DNA from: Topomyia yanbarensis
Taxonomy: Eukaryota > Arthropoda > Insecta > Diptera > Culicidae
Reading direction: 5' to 3'
Length of the DNA: 64,000 nucleotides
NCBI RefSeq assembly: GCF_030247195.1
Contig: NC_080672.1
Span: 82,396,113-82,460,112, forward strand
Positions 20,640-31,219 of this stretch are shown one piece after another. Position numbers and translations under genes: made by a program. A model generated the notes under the pieces. The model was not told where the DNA came from and searched no databases. It was given only the letters and a program-made list of their open reading frames with translations. How positions within the stretch are numbered: position 1 is the stretch's first letter; every line of letters starts with the position of its first letter.

Positions 20640-21500
20640 ATCAATTTCTTATAAAAGGAATATCGCCAAAAGATGGTGCTTTTTATACACATAAACAATT
20701 CGAAAATATGGATACTTTTAGCTCCATCTAATTAGGTTTCTCCAAAACATGTTTTAAACCACTGTGTGTCGTGCAAAATGCATGCAAAACATTTTAGAAC
20801 TACTACTGCGCAGTAGGTAAATAATTTTTCTTCTTTTATGTGGAGATTAGATGGGGAAAGACAACGCATCCTATGGCATGGAGCAAACAAAATTAGTCGC
20901 ACTTTTGATTCTGTTTACTACGCACTGATAGCCTGCTTCAAATAGATCCCGACACGTTCTGTCGACAGAAAATCAATGACACAATCTCGTATCACGTCAC
21001 TTGCGATAATCACCCGTCGTTGAATCAGTTTTGACAGCAGGTAACAATTTTCGCAGCAGGAGGCATTTCTTATCAGTGTAACGGGCTCTTTTGTTTCTTT
21101 GCTGTGCCGAAAATATAATATATGGCCCATGGTGATAACTCTTACTGCTTTCTAAGACGCACTTTTCCTTCGTTATTTTTCGTTTGTAGGCATCCTCTTA
21201 TCGCGATAGAAAGGATACGTACCTCCAATGTGGCGCCATAGAAGAGTGATAAGCAGCTCTTCAAACTATAAACAACAACGTTCCTCAAAGACCTCAGCCT
21301 CCAACCTCCCCCCACTTCCCCCTTACCGACATCACAGTTTGGCGAAGAATTAATTTTTTTTTGCACCCGCATCGTTCGAATCAGTTGCTGAGTAAATACC
21401 AACAGCAATCCTGCCTGTATATGCTTGCTTACCACTCGTAAATGTGAAAAAGAGGAAAACGCTCTGTCCTGACCAATAAAAGTGACCGGGCAGCCGAGGT
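20640..21500. other. Sequence upstream of candidate Oat exon 1, no gene seen
   Basis: Moderately GC-balanced, non-repetitive sequence with only short ORFs on both strands. It may hold upstream regulatory DNA of the exon at 21.5-21.85 kb, but I recognise no specific site. A pyrimidine-rich patch (ctccaacctccccccacttc type) lies at 21298-21325. Confidence 0.3.
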
Positions 21501-21506
21501 CGGGTT

Positions 21507-21541
21507 TCAGTTTGTGCCGGAGAGTCGCCAGTGTTGGGACA
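21507..21541 (+). promoter_or_regulatory. Possible core promoter: initiator tcagttt with a DPE-like string
   Basis: An arthropod-type initiator match, TCAGTT, lies at 21507-21512. About 28 bp later the string gggacac resembles a downstream promoter element, although its spacing is off by one. There is no TATA box at -30. The exon candidate at 21666-21849 starts 150 bp downstream, so this could be the Oat transcription start. It is inference from motif position only. Confidence 0.3.
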
Positions 21542-21665
21542 CGTCTGATGCCGAAAATATTTCGCTGTGCGAAAAATCTTGTGAATCTTAAACATTAACG
21601 TGAAATTTCCGGAAGATATTTTCTCAACTACTGTGAGTGAATTTTTGTTTTACCAATAGAGCAAA

Positions 21666-21849
21666 ATGATCAAGAGTGTGGAAAACGTGCAGCTACTGAA
21701 GCAGTTCAGCAAACTGCTGCAGGCGTCGAATGCTGCTGCTAGTATTACACGTGCAAAGCACACCCGAATTGTTGCAAACGCACTGCGAAGTGATGGCGTC
21801 GCTGGTGAAGGTCAGCGACGTACGCCGGCCGGTATTGTTGGACAAAACG
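21666..21849 (+). CDS. Candidate first coding exon of ornithine aminotransferase
   Basis: ATG at 21666 (context agcaaaATGa) opens 61 codons plus one base, ended by a strong donor (acg|gtaagt) at 21850. The peptide includes KQFSKLLQASNAAASITRAK, basic and amphipathic like a mitochondrial presequence. The leftover base joins the two bases before the ATG of Oat exon 2 (47960) in phase, with no stop, giving a 489-residue protein. Against it: Oat exon 2 has its own well-placed ATG in good context, the intron would be 26 kb, and phase agreement happens by chance one time in three. It could instead be an exon of another gene, or 5' UTR of Oat with a fortuitous ORF. Confidence 0.4.
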
Positions 21850-23743
21850 GTAAGTGGAGCCATGCAAACTACAAGATCTTTTCAATTTTATGGTGGGTGG
21901 ATACTAACTTTAGTAATGATACAATTCTCGGAACAATATTCAAATATAGATGTGTATCATATTGATTCAACACGGTCTAAAAATATGTGGTTAATTTATA
22001 ATACGCAACCTTTGCTTACAATTTGACAAGATTTTATAAATTATTGATTTTGTTTATAAGGTGAGTGCTCCAGTTATCGTGATAGTATCAATTGTACCAG
22101 TGGGTTACACATCGAGTTTTGATGCGGATAGTCATGAAAATAATAATAATTGTTGCTTAGTGGAGCATACTAAAATCATGAGGCTAAAAAGTAAATTGCA
22201 CGGTATTTGCTCGAAACAGATTTGAATTAATTATTTTTTCTAAAATTTGAGCTCTCGCAAAATTAGTATAACTAGTGAATGTACCTACACACTGAAAAAA
22301 GAATTGTATATTTAATAAAATTATTTGTGTTAATTAAAATTGGTTGATTCAAAGACAATTTATTGACTACACTCAGTAAAATTTATACATTGTTTCGCAT
22401 AAATATTATTTTTCTGTTTATTGGTAGTAATCATTTTTATTGAAATTAAATGTTTCTATGAAATTAAAAATTTATTGATGATTGAAAAAGAATTGGTTCT
22501 ATCATTTTTCCATTTGAGGCAATTAACAGTAAATTATTGAATTCAATAAAAACACTTATTTTAAATATACTAAGTTTTGCTTCAATGACTGGTCCATGCG
22601 TACCTTTAGTGGATCAAGAGGTTTTAAATTTAAATAAGTTCAAAAGCAATGATATTATACATAACACGGGGATTTGCAATTTCAGATGGATTCATTTAGG
22701 TTACCCATTATTATTTTCAATATTCTTTTATACAAAAGTTTTCCTTAGTATATACAGTATAACCCTACTATTGGTACCTCAACCCTACAATTTCTCGCTA
22801 CATCTCTCGGTTCAAACTCCACCAGTCGTGTGTATGTTGCTGCTGTAAGTCGCGGAAATTTCCACTGAGTCGGTGCACGCAGAATCAGATGTTGCTATCG
22901 GTATCAGACGAGCCCCCTCATTTTCGTCACGTTCTGTGCAGTCTCGTTCGCCGATCGATGTCTTGTTTCTGAGCGTCCAGTCAGCGCACCGGTTGTTTTC
23001 TTGTTTTTTTTTCGTTTCATTCCCTCGTGCGTAGTCGAAACAGGCGTGTCGCGGTGGCGCCGCCGTAAAGACGTGCTCCATCGTTCTAGTACGTTGATTA
23101 TGTAATGTTTGTGTTCAGCTTGCGTCGTAATAGGAACGTCTCCGCTAGTCCCAATTATTTATTTTTGCGGTTCATGGCGATGGACTTGGAAATGGCGTTG
23201 GTTGCTGAAGCTTTTACTTTATGCATTAAATCGTGTTTTTGGGTATAAATCTGGAGAAAATTTAAATTAGGTCGTAAGTAACTACCTTGGCCTGATTCAA
23301 AGTCTGTACTAACAGATTATCATGCTCAATAAAATTACAAATTTCAACAAAGTGACACTGAGAGATTTTCTTTGAGGTCTTTCTTCTCTGTTCATTGGTC
23401 CTTTAACCTCTTCATGTCCATGGTGTTTATAAAAAAAACAACGTTTTTAAACAGCTATAACTTTATGTTTAGGCAAGATTTGCACACAAAAATAAGTAAG
23501 GCTAATAAATGTGACTATTACCTTTCATTTGAGCACTAATTAGTCTGATTGGATTCCCATGAAGCAGTGCTACCAAGGACAGTTTACGTTGCCGCCGAAA
23601 AATGAAATTTTAGTATGTCTTCTTTATTTTGAAATATTATTGAAAACTGCCTAAAGCTATCAATTTAGACTGTCTTTGACTACGTTTTCCACACAATTGG
23701 ACTACTGTGAAAATTTTAGGAAAACTGTATTTAGCATTGGAAT
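21850..23743. other. Presumed Oat intron 1, first part; GC-rich patch at 22840-23170
   Basis: The first 900 bp are AT-rich with no gene. A patch at about 22840-23170 is clearly richer in G/C and CpG, with initiator-like strings (gtgcagtctcg, gttcagcttg) but no TATA box or long ORF on the + strand. It could be an alternative promoter or a regulatory island, but no direct evidence distinguishes these. Confidence 0.3.
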
Positions 23744-23980
23744 CAGGGGCGGATCCAGAAAAAAATTTCGGAGGGGTCTGAAATTTTGATTTTGAAATGT
23801 TCAGTGTATAATACGTAATATCTAATAATCTCAAATAAGTTTTGGTGGTTAAATCAAATTTAGAATGATTTTGAACTTAGAACGAATTTAAAATAGAAAT
23901 TATTTTAAGATTTCTTAACAAATTAAAAAATTTCGAAGGGGGTCCGGACCCCCAGGACACTCCCCCTGCATACGGCACTG
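23744..23980. mobile_element. 237-bp hAT-like MITE
   Basis: The ends are caggggcggatccag and ...gcatacggcactg, with partial inverted similarity. The identical 8-mer attggaat flanks both sides (23736-23743 and 23981-23988). A reverse-orientation relative ending in ctggatccgcccctg lies at about 59110-59141. Confidence 0.85.
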
Positions 23981-23988
23981 ATTGGAAT

Positions 23989-26390
23989 GTTAAAATTGAG
24001 CAGATTCTTGCACTACGAGCGAAGCATCTATCCTTATGAAACCCCCGCCCCTCTTTTTTGTAGGAAAAGAGTTCTGGAACCTTATATGCAATGCTGGGTA
24101 AATCATAATCAAAAAAAAATCAAACCGCAATCATGGCTGATAATTATCGCTTATGATTTTTTCGAAAATTCTCTGCCGAAAAAATCCTGCCGTGATCACT
24201 TTCTTAACTATCAAAACCGATTTTTTCTTTCCCTTTATCAGTGGTGATATTGATCTGTGGTTGAATTTGATAATTGAGAGGGTGATCACGGCATGATTCT
24301 ATCTGCAGCGAGCAATTCAGAAAAATCACTATTAATTCTTGGATCAATAATCATTATCTATTTTCGCACATTATGGATATGTTAGGGGTGTCAACGAGCC
24401 AAACTCAATTTTTTTTTGGGTTTATTATTTTGGGAAAGTGTTTTATAGTGAAGGGCAAGTTGTTGGCAGATGAAAATCAATTGTTGACATTTTAAATGAA
24501 CTTGGGGTCTGTCAATGTATCACAAACATTAAACAGTAGGGGCTATTGATACATGTTTAAGTACAGGAGACAAACCTCGAACACATTTTCCAAGTAGATT
24601 TGTTTTTAAAAGGATGATTTTTTCACTATGTGAAGGGCGAGGTTCTATAATTGGCAAAATAGTAAATCCTTTGTGGAGCATATTTTGCTTGTCTTAGAGA
24701 CGCAAAATAAGCAAAAACCAAAAAATCATTTTTTTTAATTTTGCACAGGAAGACCCCCTTAAGGGAAATTTTTACGAAATAACCAGAAAGCATTACAAAG
24801 CTATGTCTAGGGATGATAGAAGAAAATTTTAATAACTTCGATTTATTAAAAAGAAAGAAAAAAATATGTCCCGATTTTGTGAAAATCCCCATTTTATCAG
24901 GCTAAAACAAACCAAGGGTCTGATAAAAACGGGTTTCACTGTATTATTTATATTGGTAACGCGTTAAAGGTATATATCAGTTTTATACAGATATTTGTGC
25001 AAGATTTCTAAGACAAACTTTGTAATAAGGTGTTTCTTATGCAATACAGCTTAAACTCGTTTACCCTGGGGCTTTGATTTTCCGGGGTAAATGATTCGAT
25101 TATTCGTATACTAGAAAAAAGGAAGTAAATGAGTAAGCTGGAGGTTATCAGTTTTTTGGCTCCAGTTTAATTTACGTAGTGGTATCACACATCAAAGCTA
25201 AAGTTTAACTTACATTCAAATTGGAAGAGTGAGCGTTGTGCTTTCACAAAGAGATCTTTGTCCTTGTCCTTTTAGCATCATTGCCTTGACCAATATCGTA
25301 CCGGATTGTCAGGTGGTCATAACGCATGTAGTCTTCGTAAACTCTCCAACCCATGTATACCACCCAGTAAGCATTTTCATAAATATTTTGGAAATGCCGT
25401 TACACTAACATATTTACAGCACTATTTAGATGAATAAAATATGCAAATATAGGGTATACAGACAAAAGTGGATGCTATACCTATATAGCAAATGCTAATT
25501 TTTGTCGTAATTGATTGTATTTCTGCATTAGTTACGACATAGTGTGGAACTGGCATGATTTACTCTACGCTCGTATACGAGTTTTGTATACGAGTTTTTA
25601 AGACGCACTAATGACTACCGAATGTGGTTAACCCTTTTTTGAACAAGCTTTTTCTATCGCATATAAGCTTCCAAACTATTTGTCATGTCCTGTTGGCGTC
25701 ATGAAACGCGGAAAACCTGTTTTAATCAAGATAGGTACTTCCCTCGTAGTGCTAGAAGTTGCTCAATATTTGCCTTCCGATACTCAATACAATTCTCCAA
25801 CAGTATTTACAATAATCTAATTGCATGGAAAACGTACAAAAATACAGCAAAAAATACAGCGAATTTCATAGGAATATCGTATAATTTTTAGCCACAAGTA
25901 GCACGTTTGTAAATCATAAGCAGAAGTTAAAATATTCGCTCATTCCCACGACAAGCTGTTTATCGCACAGCATTTTCATCCTTAGTAGGCACAGACCCAA
26001 CTTTTCACCTTTCAAGAAATTGCGAGAATTTGCTGACAATGCACTATGGAAGCGTGATAATTTCGCAGCTTCGAACCTCGTGATGAATTAAGGTCAAGAA
26101 AAACCAATAATATATTACGTTATAGAATTTATTTCCCCACATTATGGCAGTATTTTCATTCTAAGGATCTGTATCTACTCATTTTTGTGAATTTTTGCGA
26201 AACCATTACTAATTCGGCAGTTTTACATTAGGCGCGAAAATATCATCTCATATTATACCGCGAAAAGATGAGATCCAAAGCTGTCTTGACGAGAAAAGTG
26301 GGAGAGCAAATAATGTTACATCGTATGTTTGCTTTTTTATTGCTGGTCAAAGTAGGTGAAATATCGCCTTATTCTGTTCACGAATGCGAA
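23989..26390. other. AT-rich presumed intron sequence
   Basis: No ORF with recognisable product, no complete element and no RNA gene is visible. Short imperfect repeats and A/T tracts dominate. Confidence 0.4.
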
Positions 26391-26394
26391 ATTT

Positions 26395-26712
26395 GTAAAC
26401 TCTGATCATAAGATTATCTTATGAAACGGCATTTATTTTGTTAAATCGGTTTCCTATGATTTCATGTTCCATAAGGTATCTTTGAATTATCATAAGACAA
26501 TATTATACATTTCTATTATGTTTATGAGAATCATAAGATGCTCGAATAAAATTCGTTCGACTGGAATATGCAATACCTTATAAAATGTTAAGGTAATCAT
26601 AAAAGTCGTATGTTTTTCATATTAATCTTATGAAAACATAGTTTTGTTACTTTTCTATTCATCATAAGATAAATCTTATGAATTTCGCTATGAGTTTTGC
26701 CTTAGTGTAGTC
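26395..26712. repeat. Element with cataagat/atcttatg hairpins at both ends
   Basis: A short hairpin, cataagattatcttatg, lies near the left end (about 26406) and cataagataaatcttatg near the right end (about 26683). Scattered cataag and cttatg motifs occur between them. The arrangement of one short motif in both orientations near both termini suggests a small non-autonomous element of about 300 bp, but no target duplication could be fixed. Confidence 0.5.
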
Positions 26713-27489
26713 GAAGGCAGAAAGTTTTATCACATTTTAAAATATATTGCCAGACTACAGAGCTTGGAAAACGAATGACCTAAAAAAGAACGAACACTCT
26801 TCATTCGCTCTGCCCTTCACGAATATGCTACCCATTGAACCATTCGCAACCTAGCTGCTGAGTTCACGGTGTTGGTTCTTGACAGTTCACTAGTACTGGT
26901 TACATGGGCTTAGAAAAAATTTGTGGACGACTAGATTCGCTCGAAGCAAACCGCAAAGTCTATGTAAGTCTATGTAAACAGTACAAGCGAACTGTTAAAA
27001 ATGAACACTGGAGTTCGTTATGAGCATAGCGTAATAGTACCCGTTGCTCATTCTCCTTCCCATTCGAAGAGATAGCTACAGCTGAGCACCGTTGGTTTTT
27101 GTGGCAAGCTGTACATAGGTACTCTGATTCACTTTCCCTGCTTAGTGCGACTCGGGGTGCGAACTATGGTGACGTCCTCCAGTTGTTTCGGAGAACAGCG
27201 CACATAACGAAGAGTGGAATGTACATATCCTGTGCGCTTCTCTTGGTTTTATTTTTTTTAGCTGCAAAAACCTAACAAATGTGTGATGTAGTCAACAATT
27301 ATGTATGACCGCTATTTTTGTATATGACTTGAATGTTAGTAATAAGTTTATTATTAAGACCAACACCATTGGGGCTTTGGTATACCTGTTGGTGTATAAG
27401 ACTTATAAAACAGAAAACAATTTTGGGGACTCAAACCCAAGTACATTCAGTGAATCTACACATCTAGATAAATACTGGCATACGGGTGC

Positions 27490-28545
27490 CTTATTTGGCG
27501 GTAGAAGGGAGACGTCATGACAATCCAATCAAGGTTAAACCATATTCAGAGGATAGTCATGATGGCGATGACTGGTACGTCATCGGCAACACCGACTGCT
27601 ACTCTAAAACAACTATATGTGTTTCTGAAACAAGAAGCACTTTTTTGTGCATACCGTCTTAAGGTTACTGGGCTCTGGAACAGTAACCCAATAGATCGTG
27701 CAACTAGTTACATAAGCCTGTGGTCCCAAATGGTTACTTGTGATGAGCATACACTTGCTCCCAGTGACCTTACACTCACATGTAGTTTTTCTTTTAGAAC
27801 TTTCAATGAGAGAATTCCTCTTCGCGAGGAATGGCTGTCTGGCTGGATGGAGCGACAAATTGAAGAATACGTAGTTTGTTATACTGACGGTTCTTTGTTG
27901 GATGTCCGAGCCGGTGCTGGTGTCTATTGTCATGAAATGAGATTAAACCAATCCCATTCGCTTGGTAGATACTGTACCGTATTCCAAGCAGAAATCTTTG
28001 CGATTCTGTGTAGCGTACAATCAACACTTCAGCAGGGAATTCTGCTCTGACAGTCAGGCTGCCCTGGAAGCACGTAGTTCGGCAGATTCAAGATAGATCG
28101 AAATTAGTAATCTCATATCGAGCTCAAGTCGAAGAACTTAGCATTTCAAATGGTATCTACCTTCTATGGGTCACTCCGGTATTACTGGAAAGGAATAGGC
28201 GGACGAATTGACTAGAGTGGCGCTGCAACTGACTTTGTTGGTTCAGAACCAATTCTACCACTGTCGATAAGTTAGATAGAACACCAATGATTAGATGCTT
28301 GTGGCATAGCTTGCAAACTTGCGTACAAAGACTTTTCTGCCGGGTGTGAGTCCGAAAATGTTGAAGAATTTTCTGCCATTATCCAAGCACAACTGCAGTA
28401 TTTCAATCAGGGCACTGACTGGACTTTGACAACTCAATTATCACATGGCTACTATTCAGCGTGCTGAGTATTATTCGTGTGATTTTTGTGAATCCGATTA
28501 CGGAACTGCATAGCATTTGATATGTAACTGCTCTGCAGTAATGCA
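27490..28545 (+). pseudogene. C-terminal part of an I/LOA-type retrotransposon ORF2 with RNase H
   Basis: The match starts with a connection region (LNHIQRIVMMAMTG) at 27526. RNase H follows with VCYTDGSLLDVRAGAGVY (first catalytic Asp) at about 27866, FQAEIFAILCSVQS (Glu) at about 27985, DSQAALEA (Asp) near 28045, and a damaged HSGITGKE-ADEL block near 28170. A Cys-rich C-terminus, CDFCESDYGTA-HLICNC, lies near 28470. Stops and frameshifts begin at about 28047. RNase H places it with LOA/I-type elements, unlike the R1-type and Jockey-type copies elsewhere in the window. It is truncated at the 5' end. Confidence 0.8.
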
Positions 28546-28548
28546 ATT

Positions 28549-29055
28549 ACTAGTGTACTACTACTAACTAGTGCTAATTTGGGTACTAGTTTAGATACAT
28601 CGTCTAACTAGACACCCAGATGGTGCTAGTTACTGACGAGATGAATTCGAAACACAAAAAAAACAAAACTTAATTAAAATTAGGTCTTGTGCCCTTAACG
28701 CGCAAAACGGTTTAGTCCAATTTTATTGCATAATACCAGGCGTTTGGTTTCTTGAACCAAAAGACAAGAGTTCGTCTTCACTTTCTCGTCAGCAAACCAG
28801 AGCTATATTTGCTTCCCGGGACATCACTTGGGACATGTGGCTTTAGGCGTTCACATATGTCCTGTGAACTGTTTGGAATTTTTTGTGTCTAACTAGTGCT
28901 AATTTGGGTACTAGTTTAGATACATCGTCTAACTAGACACCCAGATGGTGCTAGTTACTGACGAGATGAATTCGAAACACAAAAAAAAAACAAAACTTAA
29001 TTAAAATTAGGTCTTGTGCCCTTAACGCGCAAAACGGTTTAGTCCAATTTTATTG
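28549..29055 (+). mobile_element. 507-bp insertion with a duplicated ~165-bp unit
   Basis: The 12-mer agtaatgcaatt flanks the insertion exactly (28537-28548 and 29056-29067). Inside, one unit of about 165 bp (starting ctaactagtgctaatttggg) occurs twice, at about 28567-28728 and 28890-29055, nearly identical except for two extra A residues. Between them is further sequence of the same family (gtggctttaggcgttcacat...ctgtgaactgtttgga). The family also occurs as the inverted pair at 46.80-47.68 kb. The 12-bp duplication is long for a DNA MITE, so a SINE-like origin is possible. Confidence 0.75.
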
Positions 29056-29449
29056 AGTAATGCAATTGCTTAGCGGGATTTTTGGTTCTCCAAAACCTAT
29101 TTACAGAAAGCTGCAACTCAAGGATATGCAATTGTTTCTAGCCCACTGTGGTAATGAATTTGAATGATAAGATATCATCAGGGGTGTAGTCGTTCTGTTA
29201 TCTCAATATCGCCTCGGGGGTATAGATATATCCGCTCAACGAAAAGTGTCTTATTCCCTTGTTAGTGGAAAATACTTCCATATTGTCTATGTTCTCATCA
29301 AGAAATGATGAAAAGACAAATCACGGCAAGGCACAAATATCCCATCAACAGGGCGAACGTGTCATTTGAGCCAGTCGCTACTAATTCCTGATTTCTTCGT
29401 GCTGTCTGCCTGCAAGCCAGAAGACGCGTTCAGATAGCAAGATCAGGGG

Positions 29450-30125
29450 CAGTTAGAGAAGAGCGTAAGTTGATATTACGGGCGGCCTGGGTCGCTTTTA
29501 AACGTAAAACAGTGTTGAGCAAGTACACCGGCTACAAGAAGCTGTGCAGAGAAATTGACGCCAACCCCTGGGACAATGCTTACCGTATCGTGTTGACCAA
29601 GATCAGATGGTGGAAATGTTGGTGATAATAGGGTATCCAACGACCGGTTCTTTACAGTGGAAAGAATACTTAAAGCGAAGAAAGCTCCCGGTCCGGACGG
29701 TATCCTCAACGTAGCACTGATAACCGCGATTCTGGTGTTTTCGGACATGTTGAGGACAACACTATAGAAATGCCTGGACGAATGCTACCTACCAGGTGGA
29801 TGGAAGATCCAGAAGGTTCCGCTTGTTATGCTTACAAAACCGGGAGAACCCTTGCAACGTACCTTCTGGATACCCTTGGTAAACTTTTAGAAAGGGTCAT
29901 CCTCAACAGGCTAGTGAACTATGCTGAAAGTGAGTACGAGCTATCACAGGTACAATTTGAGTTCCGAAATGGGATTTCAACGGTAGATCGAGGTGGAGAA
30001 TGTATTCAACAGCGCCAGCTGAGTGGCTATGGCCGTAGTGCCGCTGACTCACCATAAGACGGAGGTGGTGTTGGTAAGCATCACAAAAAAAATCCAACGT
30101 GCCGTGATTACAAAATCACCGGATA
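29450..30125 (+). pseudogene. Third R1-like ORF2 fragment, internally deleted
   Basis: Codons match the region between endonuclease and reverse transcriptase (ANPW-NAYRIVLTK at about 29560), then KKAPGPDGILN near 29685, KCLDECYLPGGWKIQK at about 29770, GKLLERVILNRL near 29878 and QFEFRNGISTVD near 29955. After a deletion it continues with LTHHKTEVVLV near 30045. Frameshifts and stops occur throughout. The fragment belongs to the same broad R1-like group as 17.0-19.9 kb. Confidence 0.75.
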
Positions 30126-30715
30126 TCCGAGTGAGTGACAGATGATTCTAACAGTCGCTTTACTCTTTCCATGAAGTAACTGATTAATTGTAATTAACCC
30201 ACTTAAAACAAATATCTTCCATTTAATTGCACTAAATTTTGTTTAAAGAGAGAGTCTTAGTCCCAAATTACTATTGGCAATCATAAAACCAAATGAATCC
30301 CAAATCTGGTTTATCAATAACTATCATTTAATTAATCGAACTTAATTAATTTAAATGATTGTCAAATAGTTAGGAATCTTTCAAGAATACGACTTTGGTT
30401 TGTTTTTGTACCGAAACAAATAGACAAAATAGTAAAACATTAACCTTGTCCATGCTGTTTCTAAAGGCTGTGGATGAAATATTCCTAATTTTTTAATAAA
30501 TAATTAGTCCAACTAATAAATACTGAGTCCTATATTTTCGTCTGACACTTTCTCGCTGAAAAAATAGAGCAGTAAAGCATTATATTCAAATTGTAACTGT
30601 GACAAAACTGTGCCATTGTACTGATTTTGCATTTGTCTTAAACATTACATGCACCTGAAATAAAAGTGTTTAAAATGGAATTCGAAAAAGAAAACACTTC
30701 ATATCTCCAAAAAAA

Positions 30716-31215
30716 ATTTAAATAGTGAGCTAGAAATTACTGAGTAGAAAAAGTTTTGTAAATTTAGAGCCATACTACTCAAGAGAGAGCAAGGATGTGA
30801 AATATACAGATCGGAAAACTAGAAGTGGCAGGGTTATTAGAAACAGGTTTAAAACCTGACGGGTTTTGTCTTCTGTTGACAGGAGTCGAGCTTAGGCAGT
30901 ATAACTACGAATCAATCTACTAACATGTCTCACGGCAAAGACAGACTTGTCTCTCTTTACCGCGAGAACCGACGAGGGACAAGTTTGTCTTTGCCGTGAG
31001 ACATGTTAGTAGACTTGACTGATTCGTATTTATACTGCCTAAGCTCGACTCCTGTCAACAGAAGACAGAACCCGTAAGATTTTAAACCTGTTTCTAATTA
31101 CCCTGCCACTTCTAGTTTTCCGATCTGTATATTTCATATCCTTGCTCTCACTTGAGTACTATGGCTCTAAAGTTTCATAATATTCCCTACTCAGTAATCT
31201 CTAGCTAATTAAATG
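30716..31215. repeat. ~500-bp near-perfect palindrome (MITE-like)
   Basis: Two arms of about 230 bp are inverted copies with a short loop near 30955-30985. Outer blocks are agctagaaattactgagtag and its near-complement; inner blocks are catgtctcacggcaaagaca and its complement. No target duplication is certain. If transcribed within the presumed Oat intron it would fold into a long hairpin. Confidence 0.85.
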
Positions 31216-31219
31216 TCGT

